64,000 nt of DNA from Phytophthora quininea (taxonomy: Eukaryota > Oomycota > Peronosporomycetes > Peronosporales > Peronosporaceae): contig JAAVTG010000586.1 in the NCBI GenBank assembly GCA_011947345.1, positions 372,001 to 436,000 of the forward strand, given 5' to 3'. Both the position numbers and the translations under genes were made by a program. Within the stretch, counting starts at the first letter, position 1. The number at the start of each line of letters is the position of its first letter. This document shows, piece by piece, positions 1-11,773 of this stretch. The notes beneath the pieces are model-generated. The model was not told the DNA's origin. It made no database searches and saw only the letters and a list, made by a program, of their open reading frames with translations.

Positions 1-663
1 CTGGGAAGACATAGAGGACAGGAAAAAGCGACTTCAGAAACAGCGAGAGGAGCAGCTGAAGAAAAGAAGCAAGCAGAAGCAGAAGCTGTAGCCGCTGCTG
101 AAGCCGAAGCTGCCGCGGCCGTTGCAGCAGCGAAAGAGAAGGCGGAAGCAGAGAAGCGCCAGGCAGCTCAGAAGCAGAACTCGTTTAGCATCAGTGGCGC
201 CGACGAGGACGCGTTTACTGCCAAGGGGAAGAAGGTCAACCGGAAGGGCAGCTGGGACGAAGAGAAGGACAAGGAACTCATGAGCGAACTTGAGTCCCTT
301 ACAAGTGGAGCATTAGACAAGGCAGTTCGCGATATCGGAAGCAATGATTTGGAAGAGAAGCCTGTAGACTCGGCCGAGGATTCCAGCGCGTCAAGCGGAA
401 AGGAAGAGACTTCGGAGCTCTCGAAGGAGTTCGACGAGATGAAGAACTTGGAAAAGGAGCTGGGCCTCCAAGGGTTTTCTAACGACCTTGCAAGCCTTCC
501 GGACGGCAAAATTGACCCCCAGCTCGAGGCTCTTGATGCTGAGCTGAAGGGTCTTGAAGGCTTGTCGCCGAAGGCTGGCGACGAGGACGTTATGAACTTC
601 GGGGCTGATGATTTTGAAGAGCTTGAGGAGTACCTCAGTGGCCTCTCGACGTCAAACAAGTGA
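1..663 (+). CDS. Coiled-coil protein, 3' end only
   Basis: The 5' part lies outside the window. The visible part begins with a Glu/Lys/Arg/Gln-rich coiled coil (WEDIEDRKKRLQKQREEQ in frame 2), passes through an Ala/Glu-rich helix, and ends in an acidic Ser/Asp/Glu-rich tail closing with EEYLSGLSTSNK. The coiled coil is in frame 2 up to about base 55 and in frame 1 from about base 62 to the stop, so one base appears to be missing in the A-rich stretch near 57-62. No catalytic motif is visible and I do not recognise the family. An internal ATG at 280 is unlikely to be the start, because the helical reading is open well upstream of it. Confidence 0.6.
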   Translation: MGRHRGQEKATSETARGAAEEKKQAEAEAVAAAEAEAAAAVAAAKEKAEAEKRQAAQKQNSFSISGADEDAFTAKGKKVNRKGSWDEEKDKELMSELESLTSGALDKAVRDIGSNDLEEKPVDSAEDSSASSGKEETSELSKEFDEMKNLEKELGLQGFSNDLASLPDGKIDPQLEALDAELKGLEGLSPKAGDEDVMNFGADDFEELEEYLSGLSTSNK

Positions 664-825
664 AGTGCGCGTCCGCTGTCTTGTGTTCGTGTTGGGGTGT
701 CATGAGGCTGTCTGTGCTGTAGGGCAGACCTCTCTAAACCCCACCTGGGTAGTAATATACGACCAGTACGTGAAAGGTCGGATCGTGGAAGTAGACTCTT
801 TTAAGCAGGCAGGGCAGTGATCGTG

Positions 826-3800
826 ATGGCGTCTCCATTCGGCTCGGCTGTGATGCCAGGTGCGTAGTGTCGTTGATGCAGATAATTGGTAGGCATCTAA
901 CGAGAAAACAGTCTGGCAGGACCCATTCGTGGAAGTGATCAAGTACGGCATGACGCACCGCAACGTTGGCTGGCTCACTCGTGGCGATGTTGACCAAGAC
1001 CAAGACAAACACCTTCACAAAAACGTTTTCCGGATCCGAGGGTCCATCGCTGCGACCAACTACTTACGGGTTCCAAGGTAACTTGTCACTGTGTGGTTTT
1101 ACTGCTAATAGCCCGACCTAACCGTGTTTCTGCCAGAGACGCAGCTAAAGGAACTCATGGGCTCGGGCTTACTGGGCGTTATGCGTACATTCAAGTGCGG
1201 CGAATTCAAAGCCAGCACATGACAATCCATCTCGATTTTGTCACGAACAAGAAGACATCTTTACGGTTCACGCTGAGCTCGATTTACCGCACGCTACGGA
1301 GTGCTGGAACTGTCCTGAGAGTCCCGATCAGGTGGGATATGCCTGTACTCCTTTAAATATACTAGGACGCTGACTAGAACATTATTTGTAGATTGGACGA
1401 GCGGTGGACAGTGGTTGTCGTTGATATGGTGAGCCTATTGGAGCTTCACGCGTTTAATCAGCACACTAGGGACACCTATCGCCACCTTAAGGTACAGTCC
1501 GTACGGGTGCATATTGGCCAAACTTGCAATCTTTACGTGGTTTCTATTGTATGCTCGCTAGACAATAACGCTGTGTGCGTCCATGAATGTGCGAAACTTT
1601 TTGTGAGCTCGACGCTTTATTCACCAACGGTACGAGGCAGTGACATTCCTTGTGTTTCGTGGGATAAGTATTTAGTTTTTGGTGGTCCTACCCGACAGAC
1701 TTTGCCAAGTGCTCTTCGGTTCCCAGGAGAGTTTGGAGCCCATTACAATTGGGTTGAGTTACCACCTCGAACCAGTATGTCCACTGACGTAGAAAACAAT
1801 CAGAGAGTCGAGCACGAGAAACAAGAATCAATTAGAGGTGCATCGACGCCTGACCCAGCTGTCAGAGAACGTCGCAGCTCTGTGGAATCTACTACGGTAA
1901 TTCATGAAGAGACCGTGGTTAAATCGACAGATTTTGTGCGAGAGGATAAAGTGGTCACAAACTTCTCCCCTGAAACAAGAGACGCTAATCTTCGCCACGA
2001 TAGAAATGCCATTCTTTCCAAGGTTGGCCATTTTGAAGTGTTATGGCGACTATTTCAACTAACAATTTGTTTTACTCGTAGGCGGACCAGATTCTGCGCG
2101 ACGCAGGCATCTTTGATGTCGAAATCGAAACTGACAACAACCAAGAAGTAAATGGCACATCATTATCTCCACAATTAAACGGCGCCGATGCGAGAAGGAT
2201 ACTGTCACCTAGAAGGGGCCATAGCACTCGTATCGAGTCGTCATCGACAAAAGCAGAATGGCCTGATCCCATTCTGGAGCTCGACCGGATCATCGGGTTT
2301 TCGAATAACTTCTCGCACACGTTGCTATGGATTCCAGGAAGCACGTCATGCGTCTATACTACTTCGTCAACGATTGTTATCCGAGAATTTTGCGATGAAC
2401 CGAACATCCAGGTCAAAAGTCCGCAGGCTGTGCTCGGAAAAATACATGGGAGTACCAGTAGTATTGACGCCACAAAAGGTACATCCAATTCCTCCGGATC
2501 AGTGCTTACCACCCGAGAGCAATTTCTCCATGGCCATTCAGCTCCTATCTGTGTGTTAGCTGTCGCCAAGGATGGAAGTATTCTTGCTTCGGCGGAGACG
2601 CCAATTAATTCGAAGACAAGCGGAATTAGGCTGTGGAGCCTTGGGAGTCACGAATGCATGACAGTTGTCAAGGCTCAAGCCAAAGGAGTGCATGCACTAT
2701 GTTTTTCAGCACCGACCAAGCAACGTCTACTTCTCTGTGCTGTTGGTCGTGATGACTGTTCCCGTACGCAGATTTTTATCTGGGACTGTTCGAGTCTGCA
2801 ACAAGGAGATCAAGGACATCTATCTGCAGCAGTGACTCTCATGGCAAGACAAACATCAGATTTCCCGATTGTTCGGATTGCGTTTTCGCCGTACGAACAG
2901 CAAGACCAATATCATCTCGTGTCCTGCGGGCGAGAAAATGTGCGCTACTGGCGAGTAAACCCGAGTAGTGGACACCTTACTGGTTGCCCTGTCATTCTGA
3001 ATGAGTACTCCCGTGGAACAATTTTTACAGATCTGGGCTACGACACGATAGTTGAGACTCACCCGTCGAACATTCAACGAGTACGACCATTGTACGTGAC
3101 CTCCAGTTTGGGCACTCTCCTCGTGATCGACTACGACTCTAAGCAAGTGCTCTGTGTGTACCAACTCCATGACGCGAGCATCAATTGTTTGTCTGTGAAT
3201 GAGGGATTCTGTGTCACAGGCTCGGATGATTGCTTTCTCCGTGTTTGGCCCCTCGACTTTACGGATTATTTCTTAGAAGCTCACCATGAAGCGGGCGTTA
3301 GCTGCTTGGATGTATCCGCAGATGGTATGAAGGTGGTTGTTGGCAGCCGAAACAATGCAATCGGGGTTCTGGACATCGCCGATCAGCAATACGGAACTGT
3401 ACTACGTTCTCATACGAAAGGAATCACTGCTATGACTACAGCGCCGTGGGGGTCTCCATTATCAGCGCTGCTTATCGACGAGGCTTGTGGTGGTAGGTCT
3501 GGCCCTTGCCAGAGTGAATTGGTGACAGCTTCCTTGGACGGGACATTGCGAGTTTGGGATGTAGCATCTGGACAACAGTTATACGAGTTCGATATTAAGG
3601 AGGAAGCTATCACTTGTTTGGCTGCATCGCCGACCCAGGTTGGTATCATCGCCGTGGGCTTTTCCTCGGGTTGTACTCGCATTTTCAACGTTCATCATAC
3701 AGACACGAACAATTCTGATAGCAATAACGCAGCTGAGACACCTTCCAGTATGTTGCGAGAGTTTTGGCAGCATCAAAGCTCGATCCGTCATATTGCGTTC

Positions 3801-6800
3801 GATTGCGATGGTCAACACCTTTATACATCCGGTGCTGGAAAACAATTGTGTTTGTATGATGCGCGAGAGCAAGATTACGTGCCTTTGAAGATGCTGTTGG
3901 CCGATTTCCCGCGCGAGGATGGTCACTTCGTTCTTAGCCAAGACAAGAAATGGCTGGCCATCCTCAACGGAGACCGGAAAGGTATTCTCGTGCTAGATCC
4001 TTGTTCACTACGCGTTATCGCGACAGTTCAGCCGCCACGGTCGGCAAGCAACTCGGTCGGTATCCAGGAAGATAAGTTGAAGCTTGTAAGATTCTCGAAC
4101 AATACGTCCGAGCTGCTAGCGTTGTCTGAAAGTGACCGAGTGCACATATTCTCTTTACCGACAAGAACGTTCGTCCAATCCATGCCGTTACTGGGCCAAG
4201 GCGGTATCAGCTCCTTGATCATGAGCGCGAACTCGAAGTATATGGTTACAGGCGGCGTGGATGGTTCCCTTCGAGTCTGGAACTGGGATGACAGTGGACG
4301 TATCGGCCGAATGCACCAGTCGTTCCTGGGTCATGCGGGGAAAATCAACGACTTGGGATTCACGAATGATGGCCAACACATTGTGGTTACAGGAGAATCG
4401 AGTGCTGTGTGTATCTGGGAATTCCATGGAGATCCTCGACCGACATCGCCAAGAGTACGTGTCGGAACTACGAATTGTTCCAGTGATCATCGATTGAAGG
4501 GCGGTTATGACTCATTTCTTTATTATGAAGAAAGCTCATTGCCTCCTGATACGCATAGTTTTGAGAGAGAAACAACTCTGATAGACAACCATGGAAAGTA
4601 TCGACATGAGCGTTTGACTCCACCATCAGGAATGCATGGAGGCACGGAATCAACGGTTCTGGACGAAATTACGAGTAATGGGCGTGGGATTTTAACTGCG
4701 CATGCAGAGATGTTTCGAGGATCGGGAACAATGGACCAAGATAACCCAACGAACAATGGTCTGGAAGGAGGTTTCTTGGCGGCGGGTATTTCGTCCAAAG
4801 CAAGTTTTAGACTGAGTCTAGAGCCAGATGCTCTCATGCTGGGTGGGAGCTCTTGTGAGCAGCATACTAGAGGTGACAGCGAGTTTAAGAGCAGCATGGT
4901 TTGTGAAGAAGTGCCTGTTGCGGTGGTACAGGAAAAACCTGGAGCAAACGGCCGTATAGCCCTCTTCAGCACGATTGCCGGTTTTGACCCGTCGCTATTT
5001 GCTTGGTCTTGTTCAACTGGAAATCTTGTCTTCGCACGAGAGGCCGCACTGGTTGTGGAAGATATTGCTTCCGGAAGGCAAACTCTTTTGATGACTGTTG
5101 TGCTAACGAAAACGCGTCTAACGACAGTGGCGCAATGCTTCAATGTTCATCGACCGAGATCATTCTAATGCAGCTATCGCCTGGTGGCGAGACTGTGGCC
5201 ACGATATCTTCTCGACTTGATTTCATTACAATTCGATCGCTGTCTTCAAAGACTGTGCCTAATGGCGCAAGCACTGAAGAGGCTCATACTTTGATTCGAC
5301 TCGCACCAGGTACGAGTGCTGTCACGGCGTTGGCGTTTGGACATCGATCTCAATCGAGCCCAATCGAAGAGCTCGTTTGTGTTGCATGCGAAATTGGTGG
5401 CCCACAGCTTAAAGAACAAATTGTCGTTCTCTCTAGTATAAACAGGGAGACGATTATTTGGTCCAGCGTTGAGTCTGCTGGATGGGTGCCAAAAGCTGTG
5501 AAGCAAATCGTTGCAAAATCGGAGTCGCAGTTCCTGCTGTTTTGTGGCGAGAACAACAGTGTTAGTTCAGTATCGCTTCATCATGCTGTTAGAGCTAGCG
5601 TTGACACAGAAGCGTCAAATATCGAGCTGCGTTCACTAATTGACGTGTTTCCGACGCAGGTCCAGCGTATCTGTCTTTCCACGAAGCGCTACCTCGTCGG
5701 AGCCGACAACGACCGATACTGCTACTTCTACGATCTTCGGCGAGAAGTTTTCATCGCCACCACGCAATTGTTAGTGCCAACAAAAACAAACGAGAGCAAG
5801 ACTGTCACGTTCTTTGAGTGGATCACCACTGCTGGTAAGTCACTTCTCATTTCGGGATCGACAACAGAAAGCACGCTACATGTACATTCGCTCCCTGTGG
5901 TCTCCACAAAGCATTCCACCCGCACTGTTATCGACTGGGAACGCCTAACACGAGGTGGAATTGCGCTCTTGTACTCGATCCCACTAGGTGGTGGCGGATT
6001 ATTGCGAAGTCTATCCGTTGATCCAGTCCGCGACGTGGGTTTAGCGACTACGCACGATGGAACGATTGTGCTTGCACATTTTCAGTCTTCCCCGACGGTG
6101 AAAGTATTGCGCACTACAATTACCAACTCGACGGCTGGGTTTGGTGAAAGCAACGCCAGTTTATCCATCTCGCAAGCATCCTGGGCACTAGACGGTACGG
6201 TGATTCTCACTCTATCGCGAAGTGATGGCATAATTCGAGTTTGGCTTCCTGAGCTAACGCGAGAGCTCACGAGGTTCCAGGTTGCTTCGGCAGTTTGCAC
6301 CTGTTTTGCGGTTAATCCGTTCCAAACATCGACTGATGATTTTTCTCAGTCAGTGATATTGGCAGGATACAGCGACGGCTCGCTGCGCGTGTTCGATCTG
6401 CGCGAGATGCAACTTCTTTCGCGGTTTGAGCTCACACTACCAACATCTTCCAAGTCTACTGACGTCCATTCCTTTGATCGGATTGTCTTTATTGGTGCAT
6501 TCACGGCACTCGTAGTAACTAGCGATCATCGTGTCTTTATGGTGGACTTTACCCATGCGTTAAAGACGAAGGAAGTGGCTCAAACAGCACAAGGACCGAA
6601 TATCCGTGCAAGGCCATGTTCTCGTGGAACCACAGCTGCCACGAAGAAGAGAACGCAACAGAAAGCTAGCAGGAAGATGAAACCGAGTGTTGGCAACCGA
6701 AAGAACTCACAGGAGGTTGTCTATCGAGAACTGAATCTGCACTCAACGAGGCAAAGCCAGCGGAAGCGATTGGAAAGTGTGGCCAAAAACGAAAGCGCAG

Positions 6801-7462
6801 CCGAACAAGTGCGAGTTGGTGCAATCGACGTGATGCAGGAAGGCAATTTAAAGATTCATCCGTTCGTCGTCGTAGTGAATCGAAGTATTGCGAACCAGCG
6901 TGAAGGTAAATGCGTAGCGATCGCGTTTGCTGATTCCGGAATGAACGCTTTGAGCGAGGAGATGGCGCCATCGGACAAGTGGCGATTGGAGATCCAAGCC
7001 AAGTTGGACCAGACCGTCGTTGTGTTCACGACGACCCCTTCGCCTGCAGCTGCACGAGTTCTGTATCCCTGTCGAATTAAGACCCAGGACGATGTTACAG
7101 ACGACGGGGGCGGCAGTTGGTGGTGGTGGGGTCTGGAGATTCGTGACTGCGTAATGGGCTGTGTAGTGCAGCGTCTCGCATTCGATATCGCCAGTCCTTG
7201 TCTAGACTACCTTGCGATGCTCCGCTACATCAGTGTCGTCGTAACACCAGACAGCCCCGAGACAGAGCAACTCCTGCTTTTGGTTGACGAAGACGGTCGA
7301 ATGGCAGCATTAGACAGAACTCGCCACCTCCTCCCCATCGACTCTAAATATGCACCAACTCTTCAACTCTGCTCCACCGCCAGCATCTTGACCAAAGGCA
7401 ACAAAATCCTGCTCACCTCACCAACTCATGTCACCGTCGCCACTCTCCACTTGCAGAACTAA
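826..7462 (+). CDS. WDR90: WDR90/POC16-like centriole and ciliary WD40 protein
   Basis: This looks like an orthologue of WDR90/POC16, which in other eukaryotes associates with centriole or basal-body microtubules; a role at the zoospore flagellar base is inferred. The N-terminus resembles the CFAP20/DUF667 domain (VFRIRGSIAATNYLRVP, GLGLTGRYAYIQV, LDERWTVVVVDM, VSSTLYSPTVRGSDIP). After a Ser-rich linker come a typical WDR90 segment (LDRIIGFSNNFSHTLLW) and many WD40 repeats in several propellers. Likely exons are a short first exon from 826, then 893-1077, 1137-1331, 1392-2022 and 2082-7462, all with GT-AG borders. The first donor is uncertain. The frame moves by -1 near 5087 in a TTTT run with no plausible intron, so the long last exon is split into two overlapping open frames. 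The gene converges on the cyclophilin gene, 78 bp away. Confidence 0.82.
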
Positions 7463-7540
7463 ATGCCCAACAACATTTCATTTTCAGAAAAAACAATCTC
7501 TTTTACTCGGTGCGTGTTGATTTCAAGGTCAACTTGCACT

Positions 7541-8140
7541 TTACTCCTTGAGCTCACCGCAGTCCTCAATGATCACCGCAGCACGCGTCGCTCCCGACGC
7601 CGAGCCCTGCTCCTCCATCTTCTTGAGCACGTCGTGGCCCTCCGTCACCTGGCCGAAGACGACGTGGGCCTGGTCCAGCCAGGGGCAGTCCACCGTCGTG
7701 AGGAAGAACTGCGAGCCGTTGGTGTTGGGGCCGGCGTTGGCCATGGACAGAATGCCCACGCCCTCGTGCTTGAGGGCGAACTTCTCGTCCGCGAACTTCT
7801 CGCCGTAGATGGACTCGCCGCCCGTGCCGTTGCCGCGCGTGAAGTCACCGCCCTGGCACATGAAGTTGGGGATAATGCGGTGGAACTTGGATCCCTTGTA
7901 GTGCAGCGGCTTGCCGCTCTTGCCCACGCCGGCCTCGCCCGTGCACAGCTGGCGGAAGTTCTCGGCAGTCTTGGGCACCACGTCGGCGCGCAGCTCAAAC
8001 ACCAGGCGGCCGCTGGGCTGGCCGCCAATCGACACGTCGAAGAACACGCTCGGGTTCTTGGCCGCCGAGCTGAAGCAGGCCATGGAGGCCTGCTTACGGG
8101 CGGCGGACTGCACGGGGCGCAGCAGACTCTTGATCAACAT
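7541..8140 (-). CDS. Cyclophilin-type peptidyl-prolyl isomerase, probably mitochondrial
   Basis: A 199-aa single-exon cyclophilin that catalyses cis-trans isomerisation of peptidyl-prolyl bonds. The core is complete: [15 protein letters not shown] carries the catalytic Arg and the Phe/Met/Gln of the active site, NGSQFFLTT carries the hydrophobic-pocket Phe, and [11 protein letters not shown] carries the Trp and His of the cyclosporin-binding face. About 35 N-terminal residues ([17 protein letters not shown]...) are basic, Ser/Ala-rich and lack acidic residues, as expected of a mitochondrial presequence, which suggests a cyclophilin-D-like matrix protein. I chose the ATG at 8140 because it begins this presequence. 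The frame is open upstream but reads non-conserved, Lys/Asn-rich sequence. The gene converges with the WDR90 homologue. Confidence 0.93.
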   Translation of the reverse strand: MLIKSLLRPVQSAARKQASMACFSSAAKNPSVFFDVSIGGQPSGRLVFELRADVVPKTAENFRQLCTGEAGVGKSGKPLHYKGSKFHRIIPNFMCQGGDFTRGNGTGGESIYGEKFADEKFALKHEGVGILSMANAGPNTNGSQFFLTTVDCPWLDQAHVVFGQVTEGHDVLKKMEEQGSASGATRAAVIIEDCGELKE

Positions 8141-8324
8141 GGTCGCTCGGGGATACTTTTTGGATGTGTGGATGTGTGGCTTTACACCCTTTTCGGACCA
8201 ATTTTGGATATATCTATTTTCACTGCTACAGATCAGTGACTCAGCTTTTCGACGGTGTTGGAATTGCTTTACTCGATTACTATTGCCATCGTTAACATAC
8301 CTGCGAATTTCCTCCGAAGCGCTC

Positions 8325-9830
8325 AAGTCACGGACGATTACATCGACACAGATGACTTCCCAGTGGAATCTCTCGAAATGCGTTCAAGTCCCCGCGACGT
8401 TCTCTCTCCAAAAGACGACTTCCCATGTACTTCGCATGGATGACGACGAACAGCAGCCCAAGGCTCGCTCGAGGAAGCAAGCTGTCGTTGGTCAGCGTAC
8501 CAGGAGTCCTCTCGTGAACAGTACTGCTATTTACAGTCATGCAGCGCGTGATGCCCAAAGTTTCGTATGGAGATTCGTGAGCTCTCGCCAATCAGGGGTC
8601 CGCACTATTGGATTGTGATTGCGAGATTGCAAATATTGTCCATCACAATATGAGATTGTGCCGAGATCGACAATCACAATCTCGGATTTCCCCTAAGCCC
8701 TAAAAGGTTTTACTGCAGCTGGAGCCAATCAACCACGCTTACATTGCATTCCACCAACCATTTGCTTGAAACCGAGCCCACAAGGAAAACCTCAACACGT
8801 TTTCGCGCCATTTCGGTCTGCAAAGCTTGTACTGAGAGATAGCTAGAGGTTGTTTCCTGACCATTAACCAATTTTCCACCTCCGAAGATAGCTGCTGTAC
8901 CAGCCGCACGCCATAAAGAACGCCGAGATTGTCAAGATACTCTACAAGAACCCCACACCAACGGAGAGGACGTGCACACTCTGCAACGAAGTGGTGAAGC
9001 AACGGAAGGGAGCCGGCTACAAGTACAGTTGTGTAGATATAGACAATAGATAGCAATACTCAGGTCGGAGATTGGTGAGATTGCAATATGAGATTGTTCC
9101 AGCCCGAAGCAGACAATCAACATACAATCTAAATTGTCGGACCTCTGCTCGCCAATTTCTATGCGATGTCGATACCAATAAGTACCTGTTCCGGTTAGTC
9201 CGCAGGGATCCCAGTTTTGATCCCGCTAATTCCCAAAAGCAGAGTTCCAGAGACAGTGACTCTCTTCGTTGCTTCGTCAGCAACTTCATTCAAAGAGCTG
9301 TTACCTCTTTGCGTTGTGAGACGATTGATAGTGAAGACTTGCTGGGAGTGAGGGCTTGCTTTGGTAGTACTCAGTTTCGTTTGAACGGGCTCGACGGCCG
9401 TCGATGTTACCACTGGAGATATTTACGCAACGTGGAGTACCCTACCGATATGCAGACGACATTTCCTTGAATGAACACATCGGCTTCCGCGTAAAGGTTT
9501 ACTCTGATCCAACAAGTGGGTGGTGGCGCTCAATCCACAATCTCGTCCAGCTTACTGCGGGTAGCGACCCCTCTGCAACGGGGTGAGCCTAACATCCCAT
9601 GCGTCAAAGGATCTGAAGATTGAGTTTGTCAACATCCAGCGAAACTGGACTGTGCCAAACGTGTTCAGACTACGGTTTGAGAGCTATGAAGGAACGATCT
9701 AAGTTTCTGCAAGTGCGACCTCCGAGAGAGATGGTTGTGGAAAAGCGCGTAAGCGAGAGCTATGGGTTTCTGGTGAAGAAGCTGGTGGAAATTCTGGATG
9801 GTATGTCCTGAGCTAGTAGTGGAAGCGCCG
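8325..9830 (+). pseudogene. Decayed third paralogue of the 397-aa orphan family, split by a hAT relic
   Basis: Scattered segments align with the intact 397-aa protein at 15668-16861: DDYIDTDDF near 8335, AARDAQSFVWRF just left of the inserted element, CDVDTNKYLFRLVRRD just right of it, IGFRVKVYSDPTSGWW near 9480 and LKIEFVNIQRNW near 9612. The order matches the intact protein, but the frame changes several times, stop codons intervene, and the middle third of the protein (about residues 190-270) is missing. The element at 8593-9147 lies exactly between AARDAQSFVWRF and CDVDTNKY, which are nearly adjacent in the intact copy. The sequence is far more diverged than the inverted pair, so this is an old paralogue. 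Confidence 0.75.
8593..9147 (+). mobile_element. Non-autonomous hAT transposon relic (555 bp)
   Basis: The ends are imperfect terminal inverted repeats: CAGGGGTCCGCACTATT on the left and, read inward from the right, CAGAGGTCCGACAATTT. CAGRGGTCCG is a typical hAT terminus. The element is flanked by the direct repeat CTCGCCAAT at 8584-8592 and 9148-9156, consistent with the 8-bp hAT target duplication plus one chance match. Inside, about 8910-9053 encodes a BED-type zinc-finger fragment (RTCTLCNEVVKQRKGAGY), the N-terminal DNA-binding part of hAT transposases. The catalytic domain is absent, so this is an internal deletion derivative. Subterminal copies of AGATTGCAA/GAGATTGT motifs occur at both ends. 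Confidence 0.82.
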
Positions 9831-9929
9831 CGTGGTGAAAGCTCGAGTTGCAGAAGTGATAAATACTGAGCTAGGTGATAAGTAATCAACAACGAAGAGC
9901 ACTTTCGAATGGAGCGTATATGTGTTCAT

Positions 9930-10400
9930 TCTTTATACAAAGACTGCGGTAGGTGCACGACGAAAGCAGGTCGACAGAAAACTGGAGGTGGCGTCGATCA
10001 CGTGACGAAACTGGAGACGGCGAGTCCTGGCACAAGTCTTGGCGTCTGGCTTGAACTGCTTTTCTCCAACCGAGCTCCTCTTTTGGTTTGAATCGCCATC
10101 GATCAAGGTCCGCAGCAAGGCTACCCACCGTTCGCGATCGAGTGCACTCGCTGCACGGACAGCAATACGTTGGCGGTTGGATCCGTACTCCAACTGAATC
10201 GTGTGTCGAGCCAAATCGCGCTCGAACCCAGAAGGCTCGCCGCTGCGTCGAGTGGAATTGAGGTCAGACCCTTCGCAGAGCGGGAGCGTTGGAAGACGAG
10301 TTGAAAAGAAGAGGACGAACTCTCGGCGCTATCACCGGTCGAAGGCGAGGCGATCTGCACCGAGTAGACGGTGCACTGCAGCCTGTTGCAATATTATCTA
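9930..10400 (-). pseudogene. PH-domain remnant
   Basis: On the minus strand, one frame reads a Ser-rich segment (FQLVFQRSRSAKGL). After a frame change near 10220 another reads ARHTIQLEYGSNRQRIAVRA followed by ALDRERWVALLRTLIDG. The last part matches the C-terminal strand and amphipathic helix of a pleckstrin-homology domain, with the conserved Trp in RERWVALL. No convincing start, partner domain or 3' end is visible. This is probably a fragment of a PH-domain gene, either decayed or carrying the same one-base losses as its neighbours. Confidence 0.4.
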
Positions 10401-10732
10401 GAAAAGCAAAGTAAGCACGAAATTTGCTGAAGACAGAGCAGCATGAGAAGTGACTGTCCTGTTCTCACGTGATGGCAAAAACCCCAATCGACGTGGTGAT
10501 ACGATGCATGAATGGAGTTTTACCACAAGACGTTGCAGGATTGGAGCTGTAGTTTGCCACACGGTTCGGCTGTGGCCATGGTTGAAAGATTTATTTTTTT
10601 GGGGGGGACACTCGAGGCTCGAGCAAATTGGGAAATGACAACTTGAGACTTTGGTGTCAGGCAACTTGCTGTATTCTGAGCCACAACTAGCAACCGGCTG
10701 CTGCGAAATCCATTACGATACTGAAGAAAATC
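10401..10732. other. Intergenic, no recognisable gene
   Basis: No supported coding frame or RNA gene is seen. The stretch includes back-to-back homopolymers (T7 followed by G7 near 10588-10605), which are error-prone in sequencing. Confidence 0.5.
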
Positions 10733-11481
10733 TTACCAACGAGGTCGTCGCCTCAACACTAAAAACGTCACGAGACCGCAGAGAACCCCCGTGGCGTGAG
10801 CTTGTCTGGGAGCGCTGTCAGACTCCCACGGCGGCCGATCTTGTTCATCTCGAGTCAGAAACATAACACTGAGGAACCACAATGGCCACCGCATCCAACG
10901 CCGCGCAATTGCGACTCTCGAGGGCGGATACGTCAACGCGTTGAGCGTCACGATGCAGTCGACCGCAGCTGAGCTCCCTCCTGGAATCGGCAGTCTCGGG
11001 AAAAATGGTCTTGCTTCTGCTCAGCCCCTGAAGTCAACGACACCACGTTCGCGAGTGCTCCGCTTCCAACGAACAGCGCCAGGAACTTTGCGCCGCCCAA
11101 CGCTCGACACACGTGACGCCCCGCAATCGCCAGCCACAGCATGTTGTGGAGGTTGTAGCTTATCACAGGCGTGTAGAGCGTCGAGGTGAGTAAAGTATGT
11201 AATCCATCTTGCTGTACTATGAGCTGGGACGCATCGAAGTGCTTGGCAATAAACTCCTCGCTCTCAATGGTCCCAAACACTGGGCTCGAGGACAACTCCA
11301 CGCCTGCCATTGCGGTTAGCAGTGCCAGTAACGACTTTGAGGTTCCTGGTGACGGTGCGGCATTGAGAGTTGGTCGGGTGGCGCGTCTTGGAGTTGCAGC
11401 ATTGCGACGGACCGCTCGTTGGTGGCTGGACAGTCGGGAGAAAGCTCGGCAGCGAGATAACTGGAGACCCGTAAGCAACAT
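10733..11481 (-). CDS. Rhomboid-family intramembrane protease, probably mitochondrial
   Basis: The N-terminus (MLLTGLQLSRCRAFSRLSS) is basic and Ser/Arg-rich like a mitochondrial presequence, so I start at 11481 and not at the upstream Met. Transmembrane segments follow (YNLHNMLWLAIAG, FLALFVGSGALANVVSL), then PGGSSAAVDCIVTLNALTYP, which aligns with the rhomboid catalytic-serine loop (normally G-x-S-G), and QAHATGVLCGLVTF, which holds the catalytic His. Here the Ser motif reads GSSA, without the second Gly. The upstream and downstream halves lie in different frames. One base is missing in a run of five T (minus strand) near 11007, directly before the catalytic loop. Substrate is unknown; PARL-like processing in the inner membrane is an inference. 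It is divergent from importin-alpha, 292 bp away. Confidence 0.72.
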
Positions 11482-11773
11482 GGTGAGACTGGGAGTGATG
11501 TGAGACGTGTGAAGGTTCGCACCAAGGAGCAAGTTGACTTGTATCCATCTATCCCATGCAAGTCAAATGTACCAGTACCATCGTAGTGCCTAGAAACCGT
11601 TATTAGCTTGATGCCAATGTCCATGTAGATGTTTGTCACGCAGGAAGGCGTCAAAGATGCTCGTCTGCATGGCCGATTGCTACTTTGGGATAAAAAGCGC
11701 ACTTTACGCGCACTGACGCCATTATCGCGATTACTCGCTGAATCCATCGGTCCCCAACACTTGACGCGCTGTG

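Noticed and set aside
7463..8239. Plus-strand 258-aa frame across the cyclophilin
   Set aside because: Antisense shadow; the minus-strand cyclophilin has every catalytic residue.
8325..9830. Intact gene formed by the frames at 9072-9470 and 9404-9586
   Set aside because: Alignment to the 397-aa family shows a deleted middle, stops and an inserted hAT element.
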